64,000 nt of DNA. It comes from Rubrobacteraceae bacterium (GTDB taxonomy: Bacteria; Actinomycetota; Rubrobacteria; Rubrobacterales; Rubrobacteraceae). A program made the position numbers and the translations under genes. The notes under the pieces were generated by a model. The model was not told the DNA's origin. It saw only the letters and a list, made by a program, of their open reading frames with translations, and searched no databases. Shown here one piece after another: positions 41,721 through 51,297 of this stretch (position 1 is its first letter; every line of letters begins with the position of its first letter). Where the stretch lies: positions 286,871 to 350,870 of the forward strand of contig JAUJNO010000002.1 in NCBI GenBank assembly GCA_030448125.1, read 5' to 3'.

Positions 41721-42150
41721 GTTTCCCCCCTCCGTGCCGCCTCCGGACCCGCGCTCTGTCCGGTGGACACAATACTATAAGTAAGTTTAGCGACGATTCC
41801 GGCGCCGTGTCAAGCTTCGACGCTGCTTAACCGGGTAGCCGGCGGATTAAGCTGTGAGTAGCGAGGAGAGGTTGGCTTATAAGCGCGCTTGTCGAGCGTG
41901 TCGGCGTCGTGCTCGGTAGGAGGAGGCACGCGGCCACACACAACGCGGAGATCCGCATGCTACAGGGAACTCCCTGCGCGATGGGTCTCCCGCGGGCGAC
42001 GGAGTTCCGTACGAGAACCACGGACTGCTACGATGCCGGGCGTACAATAGGTCGCGTGTTGTTGCGTGGTGTTTTCCGGGGGACCGGGTATTCTTTGGAG
42101 AGGTGCTCGGGCGTTCGTGGGCTGGTCAATATCGGATCGGAGGCGTAAGA
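41721..42150. other. 430-base intergenic region upstream of moaC and of the CAP gene
   Basis: Between divergent genes. On the minus strand TATAGT (about 41773-41778) could be the CAP-gene -10; on the plus strand TACAAT (about 42049-42054) could serve moaC with a 97-base leader. Short frames here are not convincing. No riboswitch, and in particular no molybdenum-cofactor element, could be made out. Confidence 0.4.
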
Positions 42151-42597
42151 GTGGCGAAGTTTTCACACCTGGATGAAGAGGGCGCGGCCCGCATGGTGGA
42201 CGTAGGGGAGAAGGCCGTGATCCGGCGAACCGCCACGGCCGGCGGTTACGTCGAGATGTCCCCGGAAACCATCGAACTCTTGCGGGAGAAAGCACTACCC
42301 AAAGGAGACGCCCTCAACACGGCCAGGATAGCCGGGATCATGGCCGCCAAGCGTACCCCGGACCTGATCCCCCTGTGTCACGGATTGAACCTTACAGCAG
42401 TAGATCTGGAGTTTACGGTTAGAGATGAGGGGGTCGAGATCCTGGCCGTGGCCCGCGCGAGCGACCGCACCGGAGTCGAGATGGAGGCGTTGACGGCGGT
42501 GAGCGTCGCGGCCCTAACCTTGTATGATATGTGTAAAGCCGTAGACAAGGGCATGGTCATCGGGGGCGTAAAGCTTCACGAAAAGACCAAGGAGTAG
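42151..42597 (+). CDS. moaC: Cyclic pyranopterin monophosphate synthase
   Basis: Acts with MoaA in the first stage of molybdenum cofactor synthesis. 148 residues from GTG 42151 (CGGAGGCG upstream); the frame is open to 42103 without homology. Family sites: [57 protein letters not shown] (catalytic Lys), [17 protein letters not shown] and [19 protein letters not shown] (catalytic Asp-Lys). The usual CHPL is CHGL here. The gene stands apart from the haem genes, with a 144-base gap, and no other moa gene is nearby. Confidence 0.95.
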   Translation: MAKFSHLDEEGAARMVDVGEKAVIRRTATAGGYVEMSPETIELLREKALPKGDALNTARIAGIMAAKRTPDLIPLCHGLNLTAVDLEFTVRDEGVEILAVARASDRTGVEMEALTAVSVAALTLYDMCKAVDKGMVIGGVKLHEKTKE

Positions 42598-42741
42598 GTC
42601 CCTTCGTGAAGGGTTACACGACGCGGGGCGGCCGCGCATGCAACACTTTGATTGGCAAGAGCTACGAGGGGACGGTTATGCTAGACTTCCGCGCCAGCCT
42701 GCGGCGTTAATCAGGAGACGGAGATCGAGGGCGAAGGCGCT

Positions 42742-43284
42742 ATTCTCTATCCCGTTTTCCTCGACCTGGACGGCAAGCGTTGCGTCATCGTCGGGGGTGG
42801 CGGGGTCGCGAACCGGAAGGCGAGGAAGCTCCTGCAAGCGAGGGCGGAGGTCGTGGTGATCTCGCCCGACGTAAGGCCCGAGCTGGAGAGCGTGGCCGGC
42901 GAGGTGCGGCGGAGGCCGTACAGGGAGGGCGACCTGGAAGGTGCTTCTCTGGCTTTCGCGGCGACGGACCGCCGGGAGGTGAATGCGGCGGTGGTTCGGG
43001 AGGCCCGAGAGAGGGGCATTCCGGTGAACGTCGCGGACGAGCCTTCCGAGGGGGATTTCGCGTTGCCTTCGACCTTGAGGCGCGGACAGTTGCAGGTCGC
43101 GGTCTCGACCGGCGGGGCATCGCCGACGCTGGCGCGGAGAATCCGGCGGGAGCTAGAGGACGTTTTTGGGTACGAATGGGCCGGCGTGGTCGCCGCGCTC
43201 CACAGGGCGCGGCGGGACGGACGCAGGGCCGAGGACGAGCTAGAGGAGGTGGTCGAGGAGTGCTTATCGCGGTTGCGGGGATGA
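42742..43284 (+). CDS. Precorrin-2 dehydrogenase / siroheme synthase N-terminal domain protein
   Basis: NAD-dependent oxidation of precorrin-2 on the way to siroheme. About 180 residues: LYPVFLDLDGKRCVIVGGGG with VANRKARKLLQARAEVVVIS (Rossmann start), then SLAFAATDRREVNAAVVREA, IPVNVADEPSEGDFALPSTL, LQVAVSTGGASPTLARRIRR. This is the CysG-N/Met8 layout. The start is unclear: between the TAG at 42682 and GTG 42853 this frame has no ATG, GTG or TTG, while homology begins at ATT 42742. A lost base or a rare ATT start is needed. Its end overlaps hemA. Confidence 0.85.
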   Translation: MLYPVFLDLDGKRCVIVGGGGVANRKARKLLQARAEVVVISPDVRPELESVAGEVRRRPYREGDLEGASLAFAATDRREVNAAVVREARERGIPVNVADEPSEGDFALPSTLRRGQLQVAVSTGGASPTLARRIRRELEDVFGYEWAGVVAALHRARRDGRRAEDELEEVVEECLSRLRG

Positions 43285-44561
43285 GCCACCGCTCGGCGCC
43301 TATAGAAATACGGGAGAAGGTAGCCTTCTCGCCGTGCGCGGCCCGCTCGTTTCTGCGGCGGCTCAAGGAGGACGGGGCGGTCGCCGAGGCCGTACTACTC
43401 TCCACCTGCAACCGGACGGAGCTCTACGCGGTGGTCGAGGACGAGGGCGCCAGGGGGCGGCTCTTCGACGCTCTGGCCGCGGAGAAGGGCGTCGAGCGAG
43501 GTTTTTTGGAGCGGCACTCGTACTGGCTTGCGGACGATGAGGCCGTGCGGCACCTGTACCGGGTAGCCTCTTCCCTCGATTCGATGGTAGTTGGGGAGGG
43601 CCAGATCCTCGGCCAGGTCCGCGAGGCCTACCGGGCGGCGACCGAGGAACTGTGCGCCGGCCCGATCCTGAACCGTCTCTTCCACACTTCCCTGCGGGTG
43701 GGCAAGAAGGTCCGCTCGGAGACGGGGATCGGGGACAGCTCCCTCTCCGTGCCGCGCGTCGCGGTGAAGCTCGCCGAGGAGGTCTTCGCGACGCTCCGGG
43801 GAAGGACGGCGCTGGTCCTCGGGGCGGGCGAGATGAGCGAGCTCGTAGTCAAGCACCTCAAGATTAGCGGGGTGCGGGAGCTCAGGATCGCCAACCGCAC
43901 CGCCGGACGGGCCGCGATGCTCGCCGAGAGGGTCGGGGGTGTGGCGGTCGGCTTCGACGCTCTGGCCGAGGAGCTACCGAACGTCGACGTGGTCGTCAGC
44001 TCGACGGGGGCCGGCGAGTGGGTCGTCAGGAGCGAGCTGGTCGCCGGAGCACTCGCCAAGAGGGAGGAGCCGCTGTTCTTTATAGACATCGCGGTCCCGC
44101 GGGACGTGGACCCGGTAGTGCAGAACCTGGACCGGGCCTACCTCTACGACATGGACGATCTGCAGGCGGTCGTGGACCGCAACTCGGACGACCGGAGCGC
44201 GGCGGCGGCGGCGGGGGAGGCCATGATCGGGCCGGCCGTCTTCGAGTTCATGGGCTGGCTCTCGACGCTGCACGTGGTGCCCCTGATCAAGGAGCTCCGG
44301 AACGAGGCCGAGCGCATCCGGCGCCACGAGCTCGCCCGCACCCTAAACAGGCTGAACCTCTCCCCCGAGGAGGCCGAGGCCGTCGAGCGCATGAGCCACA
44401 CCCTCGTCAACAAGCTGCTGCACGGCCCCATCCAGGAGCTCAAGGCCCTCGCCGAGAGCGGCTCCCCCGTGGAGAGCGTCGAGGTCCGGCGCCGCCTCCT
44501 GGCCCTCGAAGGGCTGGAGATAGGTCTGCGCCGCCCCGAGGACCGCTCTTCTTCGCCATGA
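43260..44561 (+). CDS. hemA: Glutamyl-tRNA reductase
   Basis: First committed step of the C5 haem pathway: reduces glutamyl-tRNA to glutamate-1-semialdehyde. 433 residues from GTG 43260 (MLIAVAGMSHRSAPIEIREK). The nucleophile is Cys50 in LLSTCNRTELYAV; further sites are ASSLDSMVVGEGQILGQVRE, LVLGAGEMSELVVKHL (NADPH domain), FIDIAVPRDVDPVV and a helical dimerisation end RRHELARTLNRLNLSPEEAE. It overlaps the previous gene by 25 bases and hemC by 4 (ATGA). Confidence 0.97.
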   Translation: MLIAVAGMSHRSAPIEIREKVAFSPCAARSFLRRLKEDGAVAEAVLLSTCNRTELYAVVEDEGARGRLFDALAAEKGVERGFLERHSYWLADDEAVRHLYRVASSLDSMVVGEGQILGQVREAYRAATEELCAGPILNRLFHTSLRVGKKVRSETGIGDSSLSVPRVAVKLAEEVFATLRGRTALVLGAGEMSELVVKHLKISGVRELRIANRTAGRAAMLAERVGGVAVGFDALAEELPNVDVVVSSTGAGEWVVRSELVAGALAKREEPLFFIDIAVPRDVDPVVQNLDRAYLYDMDDLQAVVDRNSDDRSAAAAAGEAMIGPAVFEFMGWLSTLHVVPLIKELRNEAERIRRHELARTLNRLNLSPEEAEAVERMSHTLVNKLLHGPIQELKALAESGSPVESVEVRRRLLALEGLEIGLRRPEDRSSSP

Positions 44562-45487
44562 ACCGGAGAGAGCCCGTGATCCTCGGGACGCGGGGATCGA
44601 AGCTCGCTCTCACGCAGGCCAACGCTTGCGCCGAACGTCTGCGAGAGATGGGTCTCGAAGTCGAAGTCAGGATCATCAAGACCACCAGCGAGCATCACCC
44701 GAATCTGCCGTTCTCCGTTATAGACCAGCGCGACGTCTTCACCCGCCAGCTCGACGAGGCGCTCTTGCTCGGCGAGATCGACCTGGCGGTTCACTCCGCA
44801 AAGGACGTGCCGACGGAGGTTCCGGAGGGTATAGTCCTCGCGGCGATCACCGAACGCCACGACCCCTCGGACGTGCTCGTCTCCGACAGCGGCTACGGCG
44901 TAGACGGCTTGCCGGCGGGGGCGGTGGTCGCCACCTCCAGCCTCCGGCGTCGCGCCCAGCTTCTTCACCGCCGGCCCGACCTCCGCATCGTGGAGATCCG
45001 GGGGAACGTAGATACCCGCGTCCGCAAGATGCGCGAAGGACAGGCCGGCGCCCTCGTCCTCGCCCGGGCCGGTCTCGACCGGCTCGGCCTGGACGTTCCG
45101 CACACGGTAATGCCCTCGGAGACGATGCTCCCCGCCGTGGGCCAGGGTGCTCTGGCCGTCGCCACTCTGGAGAGCCATCCGCTACGCGAGGCTATCCGCG
45201 AGGCGCTGGACCACAGGCCGAGCGCACGGGCCGTCCGTGCCGAGCGGGCCATGTTGAACACCCTGGAGGGCGGTTGCCGGGTGCCGGTCGGGGCGTTGGG
45301 GAGGATGATGGACGGCACCGGGATCTGGCTTCGGGGCATTGTGGCGTCGACGGATGGGGCTTTACTCTACTGCGGTGAGGCTAAGGGTGAGGAGCCGGAG
45401 GAGGTCGGGGAGCGGTTGGCGCGGGATCTCCTGGCGCAGGGGGCTGAGGTGGTGCTCGGGGAGATACGGGAGGTGAGGAGCAAGTGA
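44558..45487 (+). CDS. hemC: Hydroxymethylbilane synthase (porphobilinogen deaminase)
   Basis: Polymerises four porphobilinogens. 309 residues. ILGTRGSKLALTQANACAER, DLAVHSAKDVPTE, VVATSSLRRRAQLLHRRPDL, EIRGNVDTRVRKM and LPAVGQGALAV are the family blocks, and Cys240 in LEGGCRVPVGAL holds the dipyrromethane cofactor. The ATG overlaps the hemA stop and the TGA overlaps the next GTG, so the operon is tightly coupled. Confidence 0.97.
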   Translation: MNRREPVILGTRGSKLALTQANACAERLREMGLEVEVRIIKTTSEHHPNLPFSVIDQRDVFTRQLDEALLLGEIDLAVHSAKDVPTEVPEGIVLAAITERHDPSDVLVSDSGYGVDGLPAGAVVATSSLRRRAQLLHRRPDLRIVEIRGNVDTRVRKMREGQAGALVLARAGLDRLGLDVPHTVMPSETMLPAVGQGALAVATLESHPLREAIREALDHRPSARAVRAERAMLNTLEGGCRVPVGALGRMMDGTGIWLRGIVASTDGALLYCGEAKGEEPEEVGERLARDLLAQGAEVVLGEIREVRSK

Positions 45488-47022
45488 TCTACCTGGTAGG
45501 GAGCGGCCCCGGCGACCCGGGCCTCTTTACCGTCAAGGGTGTGCGCTGCATGCGGGAGGCGGACGCGGTAGTCTACGATCGGCTCGCGCCCGAGGCCTTG
45601 CTTGCCTACGCCCGCCCCGAGGCCGATCTCGTCTACGTCGGCAAGAAGCCAGGCGAACCCTCAATGCCGCAGGAGGAGATCAACGCGCTCCTCGTGGAGC
45701 TGGGCCACGCCGGGAAAACGGTCGTGCGCCTGAAGGGCGGCGACCCCTACGTCTTCGGCCGCGGCGGCGAGGAGGCGCTGGACCTTGCCCGCGCCGGACT
45801 CCCGTTCGAGGTAGTCCCCGGCGTCACGAGCGGCATAGCGGCCTCCGCCTACGCCGGCATTCCCGTGACGCACCGTGGTCTCTCCACGAGCGTCGCCTTC
45901 GTTACCGGTCACGAGGACCCGACGAAGGACGAATCGGACGTGGACTGGAAGAGGATCGCCAACGGCGCTGAAACGCTCGTCCTGTACATGGGCGTTGGGA
46001 GGCTCGCGGAGATCTCCTCCGAGCTCATCTCCACCGGCCGCGATCCCGAAACACCGGTCGCCTGCGTCCGGTGGGGGACCCGCCCCGAGCAGAGGACCGT
46101 CACCGGCACGCTGGAGAACATCGCCGAAAAGGTCGCGGAGGCAAAGCTCAAGCCACCGGCGATCACGGTGGTGGGCGATGTCGTGGCGCTGCGCGACGAG
46201 GGGCTCGGCTGGTTCGAGAGAAAGCCGCTCTTCGGACGGCGCGTCGTGGTCACCCGGGCCCGGACTCAGGCCGGCGAACTCTCGCGCGAGCTAGAGGCGC
46301 TGGGAGCCGAGGTCTTCGAGTTCCCGACCATCGAGATCCGGCACCCTACGGACTTCGCTCCCCTGGACGAGGCGATCCGGGACCTCGACTCCTTCGACTG
46401 GATCATCTTTACCAGCGTGAACGGCGTCGAGGCGTTCGTGGAGCGCCTCCGGCATCACGGCCTGGACCTCCGGGCGTTGCCGCGGAGAGCGAAGGTGGCG
46501 GCTATAGGTCCGGCGACGGCCCAACGAGTAGAAGAAGCAGGGCTCCGGGTGGACGTAACGCCCGAGGAGTACAGGGCGGAGGCCCTGATCGAGGCGCTGG
46601 AGGGCGACTCTCTGGAGGGTAAGAGGATCCTGATCCCGCGAGCGAAGGTGGCCCGCGAGATTCTGCCGGAGAAGCTCCGCGAGGCCGGAGCCGAGGTAGT
46701 GGTTCCGCCGGCCTACGAGTCTGTGCCTTCGAGCGAAGGTAAGGCGCGGCTAGAGGAGCTGCTCGAGGACGGCGAGATCGACTGCGTCACCTTTACCGCG
46801 AGCTCGACGGTGGAGAACTTCGTCCGGGCCTTCGGAGAGGAGGACGCTACGCGACTCCTCTCCAGAACCCGGGTTGCGTGCATCGGGCCGATCACCGCAG
46901 AGACAGCCCGCGACCACGGTATACGGGTGGACGTCGAAGCCGGCGAGTACACTATACTGGGACTGGTAGACGCGGTGGTGGACCTATTCGCGGCCGGCGA
47001 CGTGGTCGAGAAAGGCGGGTGA
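45484..47022 (+). CDS. cobA-hemD: Fused uroporphyrinogen-III C-methyltransferase and uroporphyrinogen-III synthase
   Basis: Two enzymes in one 512-residue chain. Residues 1-240 are [76 protein letters not shown] and [13 protein letters not shown]. Residues 250-505 are Hem[52 protein letters not shown] and [20 protein letters not shown]. The fusion sends uroporphyrinogen III both to haem and, by methylation, to siroheme or B12; it is common in actinobacteria and firmicutes. GTG 45484 overlaps hemC. Confidence 0.95.
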   Translation: MIYLVGSGPGDPGLFTVKGVRCMREADAVVYDRLAPEALLAYARPEADLVYVGKKPGEPSMPQEEINALLVELGHAGKTVVRLKGGDPYVFGRGGEEALDLARAGLPFEVVPGVTSGIAASAYAGIPVTHRGLSTSVAFVTGHEDPTKDESDVDWKRIANGAETLVLYMGVGRLAEISSELISTGRDPETPVACVRWGTRPEQRTVTGTLENIAEKVAEAKLKPPAITVVGDVVALRDEGLGWFERKPLFGRRVVVTRARTQAGELSRELEALGAEVFEFPTIEIRHPTDFAPLDEAIRDLDSFDWIIFTSVNGVEAFVERLRHHGLDLRALPRRAKVAAIGPATAQRVEEAGLRVDVTPEEYRAEALIEALEGDSLEGKRILIPRAKVAREILPEKLREAGAEVVVPPAYESVPSSEGKARLEELLEDGEIDCVTFTASSTVENFVRAFGEEDATRLLSRTRVACIGPITAETARDHGIRVDVEAGEYTILGLVDAVVDLFAAGDVVEKGG

Positions 47023-47026
47023 TACC

Positions 47027-48007
47027 GTGGCATTTCCCATAAACAGGCTTCGGAGGACGCGCCGCACGGCTGGCCTGCGCGGCCTCGTGCGCGAGACGGA
47101 ACTCTCCCCAAGTGACTTTATCTACCCAATCTTCGTGACCGCGGGCGAGGATGTCCGCAACCCTATAGCCTCGATGCCGGGCATCTTCCAGCTCTCCATC
47201 AACCACGCCGTTGAGGAGGCAAAGAGGGCGCATGCTCTAGGTATCCCGGGCGTCTTGCTCTTCGGCATCCCGGACGAGAAGGACGAGGCGGCGAGCGGGG
47301 CCTACGACCCGGAGGGCGTGGTGCAGTTAGCGACCAGGGCTATAAAGGATGCCCTGTCGGAGCTACTCGTGGTGGCTGACGTGTGCCTGTGCGAGTACAT
47401 GAGCCACGGGCACTGCGGGGTCGTGGACAGGGAGCGCGGCGAGATCCTGAACGACATAAGTGTAGAGCTGCTCGCCAGGACCGCCTCTTCCCAGGCCGAG
47501 GCCGGGGCCGATATCGTTGCCCCATCGGACATGATGGATGGCCGGGTCGCTGCCCTGAGGAGCGAGCTCGACCGCGAGGGGCACGAGGAAGTACCCATAA
47601 TGGCCTACTCCGCGAAGTATGCCTCCGCCTTCTACGGCCCATTCCGCGAGGCCGCCGAGAGCGCGCCGCAGTTCGGCGACCGTCGCGGCTACCAGATGGA
47701 CCCCGCGAACGCCCGCGAGGCCATGCGCGAGGTCGCGTTGGACATAGAAGAGGGCGCGGACATCGTCATGGTCAAGCCCGCGCTGCCGTACCTCGACGTC
47801 GTGCGCCGGGTGCGCGAGGCGACGGACCTGCCCGTCGCCGCCTACAACGTGAGCGGCGAGTACTCCATGCTCAAAGCCGCCGTGCAGAACGGCTGGCTCG
47901 ACGAGGAGCGGGCGGTCCTGGAGGCGCTCACTGGCATAAAGCGGGCCGGGGCGGAGATCATCATCTCCTACCACGCCCCGGACGTGGCGCGGTGGCTGAG
48001 CGGGTAG
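47027..48007 (+). CDS. hemB: Delta-aminolevulinic acid dehydratase (porphobilinogen synthase)
   Basis: Condenses two aminolevulinates to porphobilinogen. 326 residues. The catalytic lysines are in [20 protein letters not shown] and [14 protein letters not shown]; the metal site [20 protein letters not shown] has the three Cys of the zinc type; [20 protein letters not shown] and [15 protein letters not shown] also fit. GTG 47027 is 4 bases after the previous stop. A strong-looking TATACT (48013-48018) for the next gene follows. Confidence 0.97.
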   Translation: MAFPINRLRRTRRTAGLRGLVRETELSPSDFIYPIFVTAGEDVRNPIASMPGIFQLSINHAVEEAKRAHALGIPGVLLFGIPDEKDEAASGAYDPEGVVQLATRAIKDALSELLVVADVCLCEYMSHGHCGVVDRERGEILNDISVELLARTASSQAEAGADIVAPSDMMDGRVAALRSELDREGHEEVPIMAYSAKYASAFYGPFREAAESAPQFGDRRGYQMDPANAREAMREVALDIEEGADIVMVKPALPYLDVVRRVREATDLPVAAYNVSGEYSMLKAAVQNGWLDEERAVLEALTGIKRAGAEIIISYHAPDVARWLSG

Positions 48008-48052
48008 CCGGGTATACTGCTCCCCGCTGGGCGGGATGTATCGGAGGGCTTT

Positions 48053-48619
48053 ATGGAGACGAAGACGCAAGGTATCGTTTCGAGGCGGCGCTTCACCGTC
48101 CACGAGTACCACCGGATGGGCGAGGCCGGAATACTCCATGAGGACGACCGGGTCGAGCTGATCGAGGGGGAGCTGATCGTGATGGCCGCCATAGGCACGA
48201 GGCACTTCACGTGTGTCAACGAGCTCAACCGGTTTCTGGTGAGGGGTGTAGGGGACGAGGCCATCGTCAGCGTCCAGAACCCGGTGAGGCTCGACGATCA
48301 CGGGGAGCCGCAACCGGACCTGACGGTCATCCGGCCTCGGGACTACAGGGAGTCGCTCCCCAACCCCGAGGACGTACTGTTGCTGATCGAGGTCTCCGAC
48401 ACCACGCTCCGGTATGACCGCGAGGTCAAGCTGCCCTTGTACGCCGGCGCCGGCATACGAGAGGTCTGGATCGTGGACCTCCCCGGCGAGACCGTCGAGC
48501 GCCACACCGAGCCCTCGACCGACGGCTACGACCTCGTCCAGAGAGTACGGCGGGGAGATACGCTCCGCCCGGAGGCGTTGCCCGCGCTCGCCGTGCCGGT
48601 AGACGCCGTGTTCGGTTGA
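48053..48619 (+). CDS. Uma2 family (DUF820) putative endonuclease
   Basis: 188 residues of the Uma2/DUF820 fold. FTVHEYHRMGEAGILHEDDR, VELIEGELIVMAAIGTRHFT, NPVRLDDHGEPQPDLTVIRP (Asp of the PD-(D/E)xK site), VLLLIEVSDTTLRYDREVKL (Glu) and YAGAGIREVWIVDLPGETVE are classic. It belongs to a different subgroup from the copy at 8565. It has its own TATACT box 35 bases upstream and CGGAGGG as ribosome site, so it sits in the haem cluster as an independent unit. Confidence 0.9.
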   Translation: METKTQGIVSRRRFTVHEYHRMGEAGILHEDDRVELIEGELIVMAAIGTRHFTCVNELNRFLVRGVGDEAIVSVQNPVRLDDHGEPQPDLTVIRPRDYRESLPNPEDVLLLIEVSDTTLRYDREVKLPLYAGAGIREVWIVDLPGETVERHTEPSTDGYDLVQRVRRGDTLRPEALPALAVPVDAVFG

Positions 48620-48738
48620 GGTGCCCAGCCTCATCGAAGACGTTCCGTAGTTTGCGACCGTCGCTCTGCGCGCCGGTGGAAGGAGCCGTAGACGTGTCCG
48701 GCACCGGTGACCGTGTAGTCGGGCGGCAGGGGCGGTAG

Positions 48739-49404
48739 ATGGCGGTGTCCCTGACTCACCTGGGCGAGGCGCTCGTTGCCCGCATGGCGAACGCGCTACG
48801 CGCCGACTTCCTCGACCTATGCGGGCTGCTCGGCGGCGCCGACCTCGATGTTGCGGCTGGCGCCGGGCCGATCGCGCACGTTGAGGTACCCTTGTTGCCG
48901 TATTCGGGTAAGGGGTTCGACGGTCTTAGCCGAGTAGACCTCGTGGTCTTGCTGGATCGGGAGCTCGGCGTCCCGTTCGAAATAAAACTCGGCAATACCG
49001 GGTTGAACAAAAGCCGTGTCGCCCGGTGGCTCGACAGGTGCGAACTTTCGCACGGGGATACGAGGATAAAGGGCAACATGATGTCGATCCTGGAGCGCAA
49101 TTTCCCCGACGGATTGCCCCGAGACGACCTCAAGGTACGTTTGGAGCCCGACCGCTACGTGAAGCTGACCGAGAAATGGTTCGTGATCGCCAGGAAAAAC
49201 GTCCTCGACGGTTGGAGCGGTACGGCTCGTCCGGCCTTCTCGTCGCGCGCCCGACTACTCGACTTCGAGAGCGTCGTTGATCGCTTCGGTGGCAAGGAGC
49301 GGTTCAACGATATGGTTCAAGACCTGCTCAGCTTCGACTACTACGATGAGTGGATCAACGCCGCCTGTCGCCAACGCCCGGCCCGCCTGAATGCAGCATC
49401 ATAG
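48739..49404 (+). CDS. Hypothetical protein with PD-(D/E)xK nuclease-like motif
   Basis: 221 residues, not recognised as a named family. The middle holds SRVDLVVLLDRELGVPFEIK LG (20 + 2 residues): an Asp at a strand start and, about 16 residues on, Glu-x-Lys, which is how PD-(D/E)xK nuclease cores look, here facing FEIKLGNTGLNKSRVARWLD. The end is helical (KERFNDMVQDLLSFDYYDEW). The Tyr/Trp-rich KLTEKWFVIARKNVLDGWSG also suggests a folded domain. ATG 48739 has GGGCGGTAG upstream. It might belong to an unnoticed defence or repair function. Confidence 0.65.
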   Translation: MAVSLTHLGEALVARMANALRADFLDLCGLLGGADLDVAAGAGPIAHVEVPLLPYSGKGFDGLSRVDLVVLLDRELGVPFEIKLGNTGLNKSRVARWLDRCELSHGDTRIKGNMMSILERNFPDGLPRDDLKVRLEPDRYVKLTEKWFVIARKNVLDGWSGTARPAFSSRARLLDFESVVDRFGGKERFNDMVQDLLSFDYYDEWINAACRQRPARLNAAS

Positions 49405-49511
49405 GCTGTCGCCGGCCATGGAACTGAACGGCCCGGGTAAGCGGTATCACCAAACCCGTGGGTCGGTAGATGTATAAAACGTAAACTGGATCTCGAAAGG
49501 GGAGAAAACGG

Positions 49512-50856
49512 TTGCAAGGTAGCGGCGAAGGCATAGATTCCAGGGCCATCTTGGCCATGGACCGCTCGGCGCGCCTTATGGAGAGGGCGGTGCATCGTCT
49601 CCCCGGCGGCGTCAACAGCCCCGTCCGGGCGTTTCGCTCCGTAGGCGGAGACCCGCTGTTTATGCAACGTGGCGAAGGTTCGCGCATCTTCGACGTGGAC
49701 GGCAACTCCTACGTCGACTACGTCATGAGCTACGGTCCACTTGTCCTCGGCCACGCTCATTCGGAGGTGGTAAGGGTGCTTATGGGGGCGGTCCACAACG
49801 GGACCACATTCGGGGCGCCGACGGAGCTAGAGGTCGAGCTCGCCGAGCTCGTCTGCGACGTCGTGCCCTCGATGGAGATGGTCCGGATGACCAACTCCGG
49901 CACCGAGGCGACGATGAGCGCCATCCGGGTCGCCCGTGGCTACACGGGCCGTGAAGCCATCCTCAAGTTCGACGGCAACTACCACGGCCACGGCGACGCC
50001 CTGCTCGTCGCGGCGGGCTCCGGCGTCGCGACCCTCGGCCTCCCCGACAGCCCCGGCGTCACGAAGGGGGGCCGCCAAAGACACTGCCGTCCTGCCGTAC
50101 AACGACCTGGAGGCCGTGCGGACGCTCTTCGAGGAGCGGGGCGAGGAGATCGCCGCGGTCATCCTCGAGCCGGTGTGCGGGAACATGGGGTGCGTGCCGC
50201 CGGCGGAGGGATACCTGGAGGGGCTCCGGGAGATAACGCAGAGGTACGGGACGGTCCTGATCTTCGACGAGGTGATGACGGGCTTCAGGCTCGCTCGCGG
50301 CGGGGCGCAGGAGCGTTACGGCGTGGTACCGGACATGACGTGCCTCGGCAAGATCATCGGGGGCGGACTGCCCGTCGGGGCGTTCGGCGGGAAGCGCGAG
50401 ATCATGGAACAGGTCGCGCCTTCGGGTCCCATCTACCAGGCCGGCACCCTCTCCGGCAACCCACTAGCCATGACGGCGGGCCTCGCCACGCTGCGTGCCA
50501 CGAGCGAGCCGGGCTTCTACGAAAGGCTCGAAGAGCTGGGAGAGCGCTGGCGGCGCGGGATGCAGGAGGTTGCGGGTGAGGGCGACGTGCCCTTCACGAT
50601 AAACCAGGTCGGCTCGATGGCGAGTATCTTCTTCACCGGGGGAGCGGTAACGAACTTCGACTCGGCGGCACGCTCGGATACAAAGGCGTTCAAGGACTTC
50701 TTCTGGCACATGCTCAGGTGTGGGATCTACCTCGCCCCGAGCCAGTACGAGGCCGGCTTTATCTCCTCCGCACACTCCGAAGAAGACTTCGAAAAGACCT
50801 TCGAAGCGGCCCGGGAGTGGTTCGTGAAGGCGTCGGCGGAAGCGGGACGGAGCTAG
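49512..50856 (+). CDS. hemL: Glutamate-1-semialdehyde 2,1-aminomutase, single-base frameshift
   Basis: PLP enzyme making 5-aminolevulinate from the HemA product. Frame 1: [84 protein letters not shown]. At GGGGGG (50066-50071) one G too many shifts the frame; frame 2 continues [57 protein letters not shown] (PLP Lys), [20 protein letters not shown] and ends at TAG 50856. The corrected length is about 447. TTG 49512 follows AAAGGGGAG by 8 bases. The indel looks like a sequencing fault. Confidence 0.92.
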
Positions 50857-50862
50857 GGGTAG

Positions 50863-51297
50863 ATGGAGATCGTGCGCCGGACACCGGAGGTTTCCTTGAA
50901 GGAAGTTTTTATGAGCGCCGCCGGAGGTTTGCCGGGGCCGGCGGGGAGGGACTACCGGGGCGAGGTCGTCGCCGAGGCTCTGGGTTATCTGCAGAGAGGA
51001 TTCGGGGCACACTACGCGGCCGGGGCGGCGACCGACGACGCTATCCTCGTCGGCGATTACGCCTACGCCCTGGCGGTCGAGACCATAGCGAGGCTGGACG
51101 AGCCGCGCTTCGTTGGGGTAGCGAGCCGCATGATCCGGGACGGGGCCGGTGAGATCTCGCGCGGCAACGCCGTCTCCATTTTGCTCTGGACGCCGCACCT
51201 GGCCCAGCTCCTCGGTATCATCTCCGGTGAAGACGAGGAACGTTCGGAGGAACGCATCCGGGCCGCGATAGGGGAGGTAAAGAATGCTGGCGAATAA
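50863..51297 (+). CDS. Small polyprenyl-synthase-like protein without catalytic aspartates
   Basis: 144 residues. The middle (YAAGAATDDAILVGDYAYAL, AVETIARLDEPRFVGVASRM, IRDGAGEISRGNAV) runs parallel to part of the polyprenyl synthase at 54869 (VATGDYLFAESFYGLAQIGD, PRLVRAFAEAAMGLAAGELE). Neither the DDxxD motifs nor the Lys-Arg substrate segment are present, and the protein is under half-size. It could be a non-catalytic regulatory subunit, as in two-component heptaprenyl or hexaprenyl synthases, or a remnant. It starts 7 bases after hemL and overlaps ubiD by 14 bases. Confidence 0.6.
   Translation: MEIVRRTPEVSLKEVFMSAAGGLPGPAGRDYRGEVVAEALGYLQRGFGAHYAAGAATDDAILVGDYAYALAVETIARLDEPRFVGVASRMIRDGAGEISRGNAVSILLWTPHLAQLLGIISGEDEERSEERIRAAIGEVKNAGE

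Noticed and set aside
42780..43259. In-frame extension of hemA by 160 codons upstream
   Set aside because: The extension is the Gly/Arg-rich shadow of the siroheme dehydrogenase; HemA homology begins exactly at GTG 43260.
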